A stretch of 64,000 nt of DNA from positions 248,001-312,000 of the forward strand of contig NZ_QAYC01000001.1 of the NCBI RefSeq assembly GCF_003053725.1, read 5' to 3'. The stretch is from Rhodovulum kholense. Lineage in GTDB: Bacteria; Pseudomonadota; Alphaproteobacteria; Rhodobacterales; Rhodobacteraceae. The translations under genes and the position numbers were made by a program. This document shows positions 18,880 to 28,500 of the stretch, one piece after another (position 1 is the first letter of the stretch; the number at the start of each line of letters is the position of its first letter). The notes under the pieces are model-generated. The model searched no databases, had not been told where the DNA came from, and worked only from the letters and a program-made list of their open reading frames with translations.

Positions 18880-21168
18880 ATGGATACGAAATTCGGCAAG
18901 AGCCAGACCGGCGTGCGGTTCGAGGATCTGCGCTTTCTGACCGGCCAGGGGCGCTATGTCGACGATATCGCCCCGGCCTCGGCGCTGCATGCGGTGTTTC
19001 TGCGCAGCCCGGTCGCCCATGCCGAGATCCGCGCGCTGGATGTCGGCCGGGCGGCCGTGGCGCCCGGGGTCGTGGCGGTGCTGACCGCGGCCGATCTGGC
19101 GGCGGCCGGGGTCGATCTGTCGATGCGCGCGAGTGTGGTCACCAATCGCGACGGCAGCACGGGCGCCGCGCCCGCGCGGCCCGTGCTGGCCCGGGACCGC
19201 GTGCGCTTCGTCGGCGAGGCGATGGCCGTGGTGATCGCCGAGACCCCGCTGGCCGCCAAGGATGCCGCCGAAGAGATCGAGTTCGACCTGCACGATCTGG
19301 ACCCGCACCTGGCGCTGACCGTGGGCGGGCCGCAGATCCATGCCGAGGCGCCGCTGAACCTTGCCTATGACTGGGCGATGGGCGACGAGGCGGCGGTGCA
19401 CGAGGCGTTCCGCTCGGCGGCGCATACGGTGCGGCTGGAGGTTCCGGACAATCGGGTGATCGTCAATGCGATGGAGCCGCGCGGCGCCTGGGCCGAGTGG
19501 TCGGACGGGCGGCTGCATCTGTGCGTGAACGGGCAGGGGGTCTGGGGGCAGAAGGCCAAGCTGGCGGCGATGCTGGGGCTGCCCGAAGACGCGGTGCGGG
19601 TGACCAACCCCGATGTCGGCGGCGGTTTCGGGATGAAGGCGATGAGCTATCCCGAATATTACGTCATCGCCCATGCCGCGCGGGCGCTTGGCCGGCCGGT
19701 GCGCTGGATGTCGGACCGGACCGAGGCGATGCTGACCGACAATGCGGGGCGCGATCTCGTCTCGGTGGTCGAAATCGCCTTCGATGCCGGGCACCGCATC
19801 ACCGGCTACAGGGTCGAGACGATTTCCAACCTGGGTGCCTACAATTCCGAATTCGCCCAGCTGATCCAGTCAGAGCTGTTCTCGAAGGTGCTGACCGGGG
19901 TCTACGACATTCCGGCGGCCTATCTGGCGGTGAAGGGCGTCTATACCAACACCACGCAGGTCGACGCCTATCGCGGCGCCGGGCGGCCCGAGGCGATCTA
20001 CGCGCTCGAACGCACGATGGATCTTGCGGCCCGCGAACTGGGCATCGACCCCTGGGAGCTTCGGCGGCGGAATTTCATCGCGCCCGCGGCCTTCCCCTAC
20101 CGCACGGCCACCGGCGAGACCTACGATGTGGGCGATTTCGCCCGGGTTCTGGCGCGCGTCGAGGCGGTCGCCGACCGTGCGGGCTTTGCCGCGCGCAAGG
20201 CCGAAAGCGCGGCGCGCGGGCGGCTTCGGGGGCTTGGGCTGTGCTTTTACATCGAGTCGATCCTCGGCGATCCGACCGAAGGCGCCGAGATCGAGTTCTG
20301 CGCGGATGGCACGGTCAATCTTTATGTCGGCACCCAGTCGAACGGGCAGGGGCACGAGACGGTCTATGCCCGCTTTCTGGCCGACCGGACCGGGCTTCCG
20401 GTCGAGGCGATCCGGGTGATCCAGGGCGACAGCGACCGCATCGCCTCGGGCGGCGGGACCGGCGGGTCGCGCTCGGTCACCACCCAGGCCAGCGCGACGC
20501 TCGCGGCGGTCGAGGTCATGGTCGCGGCGTTCACGCCGTTCCTGGCGGCCGAGATGGGCGTCGATCCCGGGGTGCTCGGCTTCGACGAGGGCCGGTTCCG
20601 GGCGCCGGGCTCGAACCTGACGCCGGGGCTGATCGAGGCGGCGGCGATGGCGCGGGCGGCGGGGCGGACGGATCTGTTGCGCCACCGCGCGGCCTACACC
20701 CTGCCGGGACGCTCCTATCCCAACGGCGCCCATGTCGCCGAGGTCGAAATCGACCCCGAGACCGGCGAGACGCGGGTGCTGCGCTACGCGGTGACCGACG
20801 ATTTCGGCAATCTGGTCAATCCGCGTCTGGCCGAGGGGCAGGTCCATGGCGGGGTGGCGCAGGGGCTCGGCCAGGCGCTCTGCGAACGGGTGGTGCATGA
20901 TGACTACGGCCAGCTTCTGACCGCGAGTTTCATGGACTATGCCATGCCCCGTGCCGCCGACATGCCGTTCGTGACCTTCACGACCGAACCCGTGCCCTCG
21001 ACGACGAATCCCCTGGGCATGAAGGGTTGCGGCGAGGCCGGGACGGTGGGGTCGATGGCGGCGGTCGGCAATGCGGTGCTGGACGCGCTCTGGGACAAGG
21101 GGGTGCGCCGGGCCGACATGCCGTTCACCCCGGAACGGGTCTGGCGCCTGCTGCAGTCCGCTGCCTGA
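18880..21168 (+). CDS. Molybdenum hydroxylase large subunit (xanthine dehydrogenase/CO dehydrogenase family), form II type
   Basis: A 762-residue molybdopterin-cytosine-dinucleotide binding subunit. The N-terminal hammerhead domain (RFLTGQGRYVDDI) precedes the molybdenum-binding domain with GGGFGMK, and the catalytic glutamate is in GCGEAGTVGS near the C terminus. The active-site loop reads AYRGAGRPEA, the pattern of form II/aldehyde-oxidase-like subunits, not the AYxCSFR loop of true aerobic CO dehydrogenase. The substrate is therefore unknown and CoxL should not be assumed. FAD and 2Fe-2S partner genes, usually adjacent, are absent: valS lies upstream and metF downstream on the opposite strand. 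AACAGGGAGGACAG before the ATG is a strong ribosome site. Confidence 0.88.
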   Translation: MDTKFGKSQTGVRFEDLRFLTGQGRYVDDIAPASALHAVFLRSPVAHAEIRALDVGRAAVAPGVVAVLTAADLAAAGVDLSMRASVVTNRDGSTGAAPARPVLARDRVRFVGEAMAVVIAETPLAAKDAAEEIEFDLHDLDPHLALTVGGPQIHAEAPLNLAYDWAMGDEAAVHEAFRSAAHTVRLEVPDNRVIVNAMEPRGAWAEWSDGRLHLCVNGQGVWGQKAKLAAMLGLPEDAVRVTNPDVGGGFGMKAMSYPEYYVIAHAARALGRPVRWMSDRTEAMLTDNAGRDLVSVVEIAFDAGHRITGYRVETISNLGAYNSEFAQLIQSELFSKVLTGVYDIPAAYLAVKGVYTNTTQVDAYRGAGRPEAIYALERTMDLAARELGIDPWELRRRNFIAPAAFPYRTATGETYDVGDFARVLARVEAVADRAGFAARKAESAARGRLRGLGLCFYIESILGDPTEGAEIEFCADGTVNLYVGTQSNGQGHETVYARFLADRTGLPVEAIRVIQGDSDRIASGGGTGGSRSVTTQASATLAAVEVMVAAFTPFLAAEMGVDPGVLGFDEGRFRAPGSNLTPGLIEAAAMARAAGRTDLLRHRAAYTLPGRSYPNGAHVAEVEIDPETGETRVLRYAVTDDFGNLVNPRLAEGQVHGGVAQGLGQALCERVVHDDYGQLLTASFMDYAMPRAADMPFVTFTTEPVPSTTNPLGMKGCGEAGTVGSMAAVGNAVLDALWDKGVRRADMPFTPERVWRLLQSAA

Positions 21169-21187
21169 CGCCCTCCCCGCGAGGCCA

Positions 21188-21208
21188 CGAATTTTCGCAG
21201 AAAATTCG
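21188..21208. terminator. AT-rich perfect hairpin between converging genes
   Basis: CGAATTTTC-GCA-GAAAATTCG is a perfect 9-bp inverted repeat (21188-21208) between the 3' ends of the molybdenum hydroxylase gene and metF. Its A/T stretches on both strands suit a bidirectional terminator. It stands out in a GC-rich context. Confidence 0.6.
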
Positions 21209-21246
21209 GACCGGTCGTCCTTGGCGGACGCCCGGTGCCGCGTCGC

Positions 21247-22116
21247 TCAGGCGACCTTTTCCAGATGCGCCTCGGGCAGCACGCCCAGCGCATGACAGAT
21301 GTCGCGCGTCAGGTACGGCTTGTTCAGCGTGTAGAAGTGGAAATCCCGCACGCCCCCGTCCATCAGCTCGGTGCAAAGCTCGGTCGCCATCGCCTTGCCC
21401 AGAAGCTCTTCGCGGCCGTCGCGGATCGCGGTCTGGAAGGCCTCGTCGATGCCCGGCGGCACATGCGCCCCGCAGCGCTCGGCAAAGCGGCGCACGCCCG
21501 CCCATTTCTCGATCGGCAGGATGCCGGGGATGATCTTCGCGCCGTCGATCCCCTGCTTCTCGCAGGCATCGCGGAACCGGAAGAAGGTCTCGGCCTCGAA
21601 GAAGAACTGGGTAATGGCCGAATCCGCGCCCGCCTCGAACTTGCGTTTCAGCCAGAGCACATCGGCATCGGCCGATCCCGCCTCGGGATGCGGGTCGGGA
21701 TAGGCGCCGACGCGCAGGCGGAACTTGCCGGTCGCGGCCAGCGCCTCGATCAGCTCGCAGGAATTGGCAAAACCCTCGGGATGCGGACGGAACGCGCCCT
21801 GGTCCTTCGGCGGGTCGCCCCGCAGCGCGACGATCTCGGTCACGCCCGCCGCCGCATAGGAGTCGGCGATTTCCAGCGTCTCGGCCCGGGTGGCATCCAC
21901 GCAGGTCAGATGCGCCGCCACGTTCAGCTTGTAATGATTGTGGATCGTCGCCACCGCCTCATGGGTCAGCTTTCGGGTGGTCCCGCCCGCCCCGTAGGTT
22001 ACAGACACGAAGGCGGGTTTCAGCGGCGCCAGCGCCTGAGCGGCCTCCCAGAGGCGAAAGCTCGCCTCCAGCGACTGGGGCGGAAAGAATTCGAAGGATA
22101 CGCGCGGGGCAGTCAT
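21247..22116 (-). CDS. metF: Methylenetetrahydrofolate reductase
   Basis: Flavoprotein that reduces 5,10-methylene-THF to 5-methyl-THF for methionine synthesis; 289 residues, the usual length of the bacterial single-domain enzyme. The TIM-barrel N terminus RVSFEFFPP (with the active-site Glu), TYGAGG and ALRGDPP are seen, followed by FFFEAETF and the C-terminal PGILPI segment. ATG 22116 has GGAGTGCC upstream. It is divergent from a LysR-family gene (22220), the arrangement expected for MetR control, and a MetR-like site lies in the gap. Confidence 0.95.
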   Translation of the reverse strand: MTAPRVSFEFFPPQSLEASFRLWEAAQALAPLKPAFVSVTYGAGGTTRKLTHEAVATIHNHYKLNVAAHLTCVDATRAETLEIADSYAAAGVTEIVALRGDPPKDQGAFRPHPEGFANSCELIEALAATGKFRLRVGAYPDPHPEAGSADADVLWLKRKFEAGADSAITQFFFEAETFFRFRDACEKQGIDGAKIIPGILPIEKWAGVRRFAERCGAHVPPGIDEAFQTAIRDGREELLGKAMATELCTELMDGGVRDFHFYTLNKPYLTRDICHALGVLPEAHLEKVA

Positions 22117-22172
22117 CGGCTGGCACTCCGTGAGGTCTCGAAGGGTGCAGCCTTGTCGCACAGCCGGGACTG

Positions 22173-22207
22173 TGAAACAAACTCATAGTTCTCAAGATCA
22201 ATATGAG
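22173..22207. promoter_or_regulatory. Candidate MetR operator in the metF-metR intergenic region
   Basis: TGAA-ACAAA-CTCA (22173-22185) differs by one base from the TGAA-N5-TTCA site known for MetR. It overlaps a perfect inverted repeat CTCATA (22182-22187) / TATGAG (22202-22207) just before the LysR-type start at 22220. The position between divergent metF and metR supports an operator; binding is inferred. Confidence 0.5.
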
Positions 22208-22219
22208 CCGGGCAACAGG

Positions 22220-23134
22220 ATGTATCTGGAACTGCGCCATCTCAGGACCATCAAGGCGATCCATGACGCGGGCGGGCTGGCACGCGCGGCCGACCGGCTG
22301 AACATCACCCAATCGGCGCTCAGCCATCAGGTGAAGGGGCTCGAAGAGCAAGTCGGCATGGAGCTTTTCGTTCGCCGCACCAAGCCCTTGCGGCTGTCCG
22401 CTGCGGGGCTGAAACTCCTGCGCACCGCCGAGCGCGTGCTGCCCGAGATCGCCGCGCTGCAGGCCGATTTCGCGGGCATGACCTCGGGCCGGTCCGGGCG
22501 GCTGCATATCGCGCTCGAATGCCATGCCTGCTACGACTGGCTGCTGCCGGTGCTCGATAGCTTCCGCAAGGCCTGGCCCGAGATCGATGTCGACATCCGC
22601 CCGGGCCTGTCCTTCGACGCGATGCCCGCGCTCGCGCGCGAAGAGGTCGATCTGGTGCTGTCATCGGACCCCGAGGACATCGACGGCATCGGCTTCGTGC
22701 CGCTTTTCGACTATGAGCCGGTCTTTCTCTGCGCCGCCGGCCATCCGCTGGCCGAAAAGCCCTTCATCGAGGCCGAGGATTTCCGCGGCGAGACGCTGAT
22801 CACCTATCCGGTCGAACGCGCGCGGCTCGACGTCTTCACCGGGCTCCTCACGCCCGCCCGGGTCGAGCCGCTGGCCCAGCGTCAGGTCGAGCTGACCGCC
22901 GTGATCCTGATGCTTGTCGCCTCGGGCCGGGGCGTCACCGTGCTGCCCGACTGGGTGGTGCGCGAGGCCCGCGCCAGTGCCGATTTCGCGGTGCGGCCGC
23001 TGACCGGGACCGGGCTGACCAAGCGGATGTATGCCGCGACCCGGGCCGAGGATGCGGCGCGGCCCTTCATGGCGCATTTCGTGCGGCTCGCGCGCAGCGA
23101 ACCGGTCAAGCTGCAACGCGGCGCGGCCGGGTAG
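22220..23134 (+). CDS. metR: LysR-family transcriptional regulator, probably MetR
   Basis: A 304-residue LysR-type regulator. The winged helix-turn-helix is at the N terminus (LARAADRLNITQSALSHQV, residues about 20-38), followed by the substrate-binding domain. MYLELRHLRTI at the start and divergence from metF are typical of MetR, which uses homocysteine as co-inducer to control methionine genes. ATG 22220 has a weak upstream site and the longer open frame upstream crosses the metF leader, so I reject it. The MetR name rests on context plus sequence resemblance. Confidence 0.85.
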   Translation: MYLELRHLRTIKAIHDAGGLARAADRLNITQSALSHQVKGLEEQVGMELFVRRTKPLRLSAAGLKLLRTAERVLPEIAALQADFAGMTSGRSGRLHIALECHACYDWLLPVLDSFRKAWPEIDVDIRPGLSFDAMPALAREEVDLVLSSDPEDIDGIGFVPLFDYEPVFLCAAGHPLAEKPFIEAEDFRGETLITYPVERARLDVFTGLLTPARVEPLAQRQVELTAVILMLVASGRGVTVLPDWVVREARASADFAVRPLTGTGLTKRMYAATRAEDAARPFMAHFVRLARSEPVKLQRGAAG

Positions 23135-23214
23135 GGCGGCCCCCGCCATGCCATTTTCCTTGGCACCGGGCGCGCCCGCGTGTATGGCCCGCGGCAAGAC
23201 CGAAGGAGACCCCC

Positions 23215-24003
23215 ATGCAAGGCAGTGCAAACCTCAACATCATGATCAAGGCCGCCCGCAAGGCCGGGCGCGCGCTGGTCAAGGACTTCCGCGAGGTCGA
23301 GAACCTGCAGGTCTCGATGAAGGGGGCGGGCGATTTCGTCAGCCGGGCCGATACCGCCGCCGAGGACATCCTGCGGCAGGAACTGCGCGGCGCGCGCCCG
23401 ACCTATGGCTGGCTCGGCGAGGAAACCGGCGGCGAGGATGGCGACGACCCGACGCGCCGCTGGATCGTCGATCCGCTGGACGGCACCACCAACTTCCTGC
23501 ACGGGCTGCCGCACTGGGCGGTGTCGATCGCGCTGGAACACAAGGGCGAGATCGTCTCGGCCGTGGTCTTCGATGCCGCCAAGGATGAACTCTATTTCGC
23601 CGAGAAGGGCGCGGGCGCCTGGATGAACGACCGCCGCCTGCGGGTGTCGTCACGGTCGCGCATGATCGAGGCGATCTTTGCCACCGGCGTGCCCTTCGCC
23701 GCCAAGCGCACGCTGCCCGCGACCCTGCAGGATCTGGCGCGGCTGATGCCCAATTGCGCAGGCGTCCGGCGCTGGGGGGCGGCGTCGCTCGATCTGGCCT
23801 ATGTGGCGGCGGGCCGCTACGACGGCTACTGGGAACGCGAACTGCACGCCTGGGACATCGCCGCAGGGCTCTTGCTGGTGCGCGAGGCGGGCGGCTTCGT
23901 CGGGCCGATCCACGAAGGGCGCAACCCGTTGGATCACGGCGAGCTGCTGGTCGCCAACGAGGCGATCTACGATCAGTTCGCCAAGGTCATCCGGGCCACC
24001 TGA
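23215..24003 (+). CDS. suhB: Inositol-1-monophosphatase family protein (SuhB-like)
   Basis: A 262-residue Mg-dependent sugar phosphatase of the inositol monophosphatase/FIG superfamily. Metal and catalytic motifs are intact: GEETGG near residue 66, IVDPLDGTTNF near 83-93 and WDIAAG near 213. Alphaproteobacterial members are usually annotated as SuhB and can act on myo-inositol-1-phosphate or related phosphates. GAAGGAGAC lies just before ATG 23215. It follows the metR-like gene by 80 bases in the same direction but with no functional link. Confidence 0.93.
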   Translation: MQGSANLNIMIKAARKAGRALVKDFREVENLQVSMKGAGDFVSRADTAAEDILRQELRGARPTYGWLGEETGGEDGDDPTRRWIVDPLDGTTNFLHGLPHWAVSIALEHKGEIVSAVVFDAAKDELYFAEKGAGAWMNDRRLRVSSRSRMIEAIFATGVPFAAKRTLPATLQDLARLMPNCAGVRRWGAASLDLAYVAAGRYDGYWERELHAWDIAAGLLLVREAGGFVGPIHEGRNPLDHGELLVANEAIYDQFAKVIRAT

Positions 24004-24082
24004 AAAACCCGGCAGCGCCATTTTCCGGTCAGGTTTCAAGGCCATCCCTGACCCCCTGAACCGGGGGCAGAGGAGGCAGGCC

Positions 24083-24328
24083 ATGACCCAGGACAAAGCG
24101 CGTCGGCAAAGCCGCAAGCGTGCGATGCGCCGTTTCGCGGCGTTCGCGGCCGACCGGTCGGGGGCCGTGACCGTCGATTGGGTGGTGCTGACCGCCGCCC
24201 TCGTCGGAGCCTGCATTGCGATGGTCTCGTCGATCCAGTCGGGCCTCGTGTCGCTGGGCGGGGATGTCGGCGGCGCGCTGACCAGCGCCAATGTGCAGAC
24301 CCTCGACACGCTTGGCGGGGCCGAGTGA
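24083..24328 (+). CDS. Small Flp/pilin-like single-helix peptide
   Basis: An 81-residue peptide with a basic N terminus (residues 1-25), then SGAVTVDWVVLTAALVG and one hydrophobic helix of about 22 residues, ending in a short Gly/Ala tail. The G-A-x-x-x-D(+5) pattern before the helix resembles a Flp/TadE-type prepilin processing site, with Asp in place of the usual Glu. A strong ribosome site GAGGAGG precedes ATG 24083. No tad, prepilin peptidase or secretion gene is nearby. It may be an orphan pseudopilin or just a small membrane peptide. Confidence 0.65.
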   Translation: MTQDKARRQSRKRAMRRFAAFAADRSGAVTVDWVVLTAALVGACIAMVSSIQSGLVSLGGDVGGALTSANVQTLDTLGGAE

Positions 24329-24370
24329 CCGACCGGGGCCGCGCCCAAACCCGGTGCGACGGCAGCCGAT

Positions 24371-24733
24371 CTAGGGGCGGTCGCTTGGATGGTTCACGCC
24401 GTCGCTCCAGGGCACCTCGCCCAGATCGCGGGGATTGACGCCCTCGAGCGCACCGACATTGACGCCATATTCGTTGGGATCGGACCGCCTGCGGTGATGG
24501 GTGTAGATGCCGCAGGTCGGGCAGAAGTAATGTTTGGCCGTGCAGCTGCCCCATTGATACAGGCTCAGCCGATCGGCGCCCCGTACCACCCGCAGCTTGT
24601 CCAGCGGCACCGTGGCCATGATCGCACCGCGCCTTCGGCAATAGGAACAGTCGCAGCGCCGGGCCGTGGTCAGCCCTTCGGACAGCTCGACCTCAAGCTC
24701 GATGGCGCCGCAATGGCAGGTCAGGCGGGTCAT
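24371..24733 (-). CDS. GFA-family zinc protein (second copy)
   Basis: A 120-residue GFA/CENP-V fold protein with TCHCGAIE, RCDCSYCRRRGA and YFCPTCGIYTHH cysteine motifs. It differs clearly from the GFA protein at 11668, so the two are paralogues rather than a recent duplication. ATG 24733 overlaps the stop of the upstream rhomboid gene by ATGA, so the two genes are translationally coupled. The substrate is unknown. Confidence 0.88.
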   Translation of the reverse strand: MTRLTCHCGAIELEVELSEGLTTARRCDCSYCRRRGAIMATVPLDKLRVVRGADRLSLYQWGSCTAKHYFCPTCGIYTHHRRRSDPNEYGVNVGALEGVNPRDLGEVPWSDGVNHPSDRP

Positions 24734-25470
24734 CGGCGTCTCCGGACACGGGGGATGCTGGTCGGGCTGTAGACCGCGACCGGGTGGGGCGGCGACCCGG
24801 ACGTGCGGCCCCAGAACTCCGGGCCGCCCAGCCTCAGCCACAGCGGCAGGGTCAAGGCGAGACCTGCGAGAAACCCGCCCGAATGCGCCCAGTAGGCGAC
24901 CCCGCCCTCACCTGTCGGGGCCGAGACCCCCGAATAGAGCTGAAGCCCGAACCAGAGCCCCAGCATCAGCCAGGCGGGCACCGGGATCACCCGGAAGATC
25001 ACGACGAGGATGATCAGGATATCGACGCGGGCCTTCGGGAACAGCAAGAGATACCCCCCCATCACCGCCGCGATGGCCCCCGAGGCGCCCACCACCGGCA
25101 CGGGCGAGCCCGGGTCGATGACATATTGAAACAGCGCCGCCGCGACCCCGCCCGCGAGATAGAACAGCAAGAAGCCCAGATGCCCGAACCGGTCTTCCAT
25201 GTTGTCGCCGAAGATCCACAGAAACAGCATGTTGCCCGCCAGATGCAGCACCCCGCCATGCAGGAACATCGAGGTCAAAAGCCCGGTCCAGTCGCCCGAT
25301 TGCGACATCAGCGCGGGCACCATCCCCCAGGTCTGGAAGAAGGCGTTCACCGCCCGCGGGTCGGAAAAGAGCGGCAGATAGGACAGGAATACCGCCACAT
25401 TCACGCCGATCAGCGCCAGGGTGACGATGGGAAAGCGGCTCGACGGGTTGTGGTCACGCAACGGGAACAT
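24730..25470 (-). CDS. Rhomboid-family intramembrane serine protease
   Basis: A 246-residue six-helix membrane protease. The catalytic serine is in GASGAIAAVMGG and the catalytic histidine in AHSGGFLAG; the L1-loop/TM2 motif HLAGNMLFLW with the oxyanion-stabilising Asn and His is also present. It ends in a short Arg-rich cytosolic tail. ATG 25470 gives the standard N terminus (MFPLRDHNPS) of bacterial rhomboids. It is coupled to the downstream GFA gene by a 4-base overlap. Substrates are unknown. Confidence 0.93.
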   Translation of the reverse strand: MFPLRDHNPSSRFPIVTLALIGVNVAVFLSYLPLFSDPRAVNAFFQTWGMVPALMSQSGDWTGLLTSMFLHGGVLHLAGNMLFLWIFGDNMEDRFGHLGFLLFYLAGGVAAALFQYVIDPGSPVPVVGASGAIAAVMGGYLLLFPKARVDILIILVVIFRVIPVPAWLMLGLWFGLQLYSGVSAPTGEGGVAYWAHSGGFLAGLALTLPLWLRLGGPEFWGRTSGSPPHPVAVYSPTSIPRVRRRR

Positions 25471-25500
25471 GGCAGAAGGCTAGCGGGCGCGCCGGGGCCG

Positions 25501-28500
25501 TCAAGCCGAACCGGCGCGCGCCAGCAGCGCGGCATTGCCGCCCGCCGCCGTCGTGTCGACGCAAAGGTGCCGCTCGTGCCGGGCATGGGCCGGATCGGGC
25601 ATCCCGGCGATCAGCGGCAGGATCGGCCCGTCGCGCTGGGCCAGGGCCTGCGCATAGGCGCGCCCGGTCTCGGCATCGCCCCACCAGAGCGCCCCCGAAA
25701 TGCCCTCGGCCGCCGTCAGCGCGGCCGGATCGAGCCGCCCCTCGACCGCGACCGCCGCCCCGCCGAGCGCGCGCACCGCTTCGGCCTGCGCCGCCGCCGC
25801 AGCCTCCCCCGGCCCGAGGCACAAAAGGGGTGGCCGCGCCCGGGTCGTCAGCCGGTTCGATTCGCCGGTCGGTCCGGGCAGATCCAGCGTTTCGGGACCG
25901 CGCGCCGGGCTGGCCGCGCGCAGGGCCGCCTCGACCGCCTCGGGCGCGGCCGGAGTGCCGCCTGCGGGCTCGGAGGTGCTCAGCGCCTCGGGGGCCGCGC
26001 GTTCGGTGAAGCGGGGCAGGTAATGCGGCCCGCCCGCCTTGGGGCCTGTGCCCGAAAGCCCCTCGCCGCCGAAGGGCTGGCTGCCGACCACCGCGCCGAT
26101 CTGGTTGCGGTTGACGTACAGATTGCCGACGCAAAGCCGGTCGGCCAGATGCTGCACGCGGTCGTCGATCCGGCTGTGCAGCCCGAAGGTCAGGCCATAG
26201 CCGGTCGCGTTGATGGCCGCGATCACCCGGTCCAGATCGGCGCCCGCGAAGGTTGCCACATGCAGCACCGGGCCGAACACCTCGCGCTCGATCGCCTCGA
26301 TGCCCGCCACCCTGATCGCGACCGGCGCCTGGAAATGCCCCTCGCGCGGGGTCTTGCCTTCCCAGATCACCCGCCCCTCGGCGCGCGCGGCCGCCACATA
26401 GGTCGCAATCCCGGCATGGGCCTCGGCGTCGATCAGCGGACCCAGATCGGTCGAGAGTGCCCAGGGATCGCCGACCCGCAGCTCGGCCATCGCGCCCTTC
26501 AGCATCTCGAGAAAGCCGGGCGCGATGTCTTCCTGCACGTACAGACAGCGCAGCGCCGAACAGCGTTGCCCGGCCGACTGGAAGGCCGAGGCGATGACGT
26601 CGCGGACCGCCTGTTCGGGCAGGGCGGTGCTGTCGACGATCATGGCGTTCAGCCCGCCGGTCTCGGCGATCAGCGGCGTGCCGGGGGCCATGTGCTCTGC
26701 CATCGCGCGCTGGATCAGCCGGGCGGTCTCGGTCGAGCCGGTGAAGGCCACGCCGGTGGCGCGCGGGTCCGAGGTCAGCCGTGCGCCGATCTGCCCGTCG
26801 CCCGGCAGAAGCTGCAGGCATTCGGGCGGAACGCCCGCCTCGTGCAGGAGCCTGACCGCCAGATGCGCGATCAGCGGGGTCTGTTCGGCGGGCTTGGCGA
26901 TCACCGCATTGCCCGCGGCCAGCGCTGCGGCGATCTGCCCGGTGAAGATCGCCAGCGGAAAGTTCCAGGGCGAGATGCAGACGAAAAGCCCGCGCGCGGG
27001 CGCATCGAGCGTCTCGATCCGCGAGGCGTAGTAGCGCAGGAAATCGACCGCCTCGCGCAGCTCGCCCACCGCGTCGGGCAGGGTCTTGCCGGCCTCGCGC
27101 GCCAGAAGCGCGAAGATCTCGCCGAAATGCGCCTCGTAAAGGTCGGCCGCCTGCCGCAGGATCTCGGCGCAGCGGGTTTCGGGGATGTTCCAGGGCCGGG
27201 CATGGGCCAGCGCCGTGCCGACATCGCGCAGCGAGGCGTCCTGCACCCAGCCGACCAGATCCTTCGGGTCCGAGGGGCTGTGGCGCGGCTGGCCGGGCTC
27301 GGCGCGGACCGGTCCGGCCAGAAGCGGGGCGGCATTGACATGGGCGGTGCGCTGGGCCGTGCGCGCCTCGTCGATACGAGCCAGATGCGGCCCGTGCGCC
27401 AGATCCCAGCCGCGCGAATTGCGCCGCTCGGGCGCGAACAGCGCAGGCCCCGGCAGGATCTCGGGGTTGGCGGGCTCGTCAAGCCGCGCCTCGAGCTCGG
27501 ACAGCGGGTCGGCCACCACCACTTCGGGCGGGACGCTGGTATCGACGATGCGGTTGACGAAGGACGAGTTGGCGCCGTTCTCCAGCAGCCTGCGCACCAG
27601 ATAGGCCAGCAGGTCGCGATGCGCGCCGACCGGGGCATAGATCCGGCAGCGCGTGCCCAGCCCCTTGTCCATGACGATCTGGTGCAGCGCCTCGCCCATG
27701 CCGTGCAGGCGCTGGAACTCGAAGCTCTCTGGGTCGGGGGCCATGTCGAGGATCGCCGCCACCGTATGCGCGTTATGGGTCGCGAATTGCGGATAGATCC
27801 GGTCGGTCATCCGCAACAGCTTGCGGGCATTGGCGATATAGCTGACATCGGTCGCGGCCTTGCGGGTGAAGACCGGAAAGCCCTCGACGCCCGCGACCTG
27901 GGCGCGCTTGATCTCGCTGTCCCAATAGGCGCCCTTGACCAGCCGCACCATCAGCCGCCGGTCGTGCTTCTGCGCCAGCGCGTAAAGCGCGTCGATCACC
28001 AGACCCGCGCGCGGGCCATAGGCCTGAACGACCACGCCGAACCCGTCCCATCCCGCCAGCCGCTCGTCCGCCAGAACCGCCGCGATCACGTCCAGCGACA
28101 GCACCAGCCGGTCGGCCTCCTCGGCGTCGATATTCAGCCCCATGCCCATCGTCCGCGCCTTCAGCGCAAGATCCAGCAGGCGCGGCGCAAGTTCCGCGAT
28201 CACCCGGTCGCGCTGGGCGACCTCATAGCGCGGATGCAGCGCCGAAAGCTTGATCGAGATGCCCGGATCGGCCCGCACGTCGCCCCGGGTCGCGGCCAGG
28301 CCGATCCGCGCGATGGCGCCGGAATAGGCGGTCATGTAGCGCCGGGCGTCGGCCTCGGTGCGGGCGGCCTCGCCCAGCATGTCGTAGGAATAGGTGTATC
28401 CCTTGGCCTCCATCTCGGCGGCGCGGGCCAGCGCCGCGTCGATGGTTTCGCCCAGCACGAACTGGCGGCCCATCTCGCGCATGGCGCGCGCGGCCGCCGC

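Noticed and set aside
18880-21168. Aerobic CO dehydrogenase (coxL)
   Set aside because: The active-site loop is AYRGAGR, not AYxCSFR, and coxM/coxS are absent.
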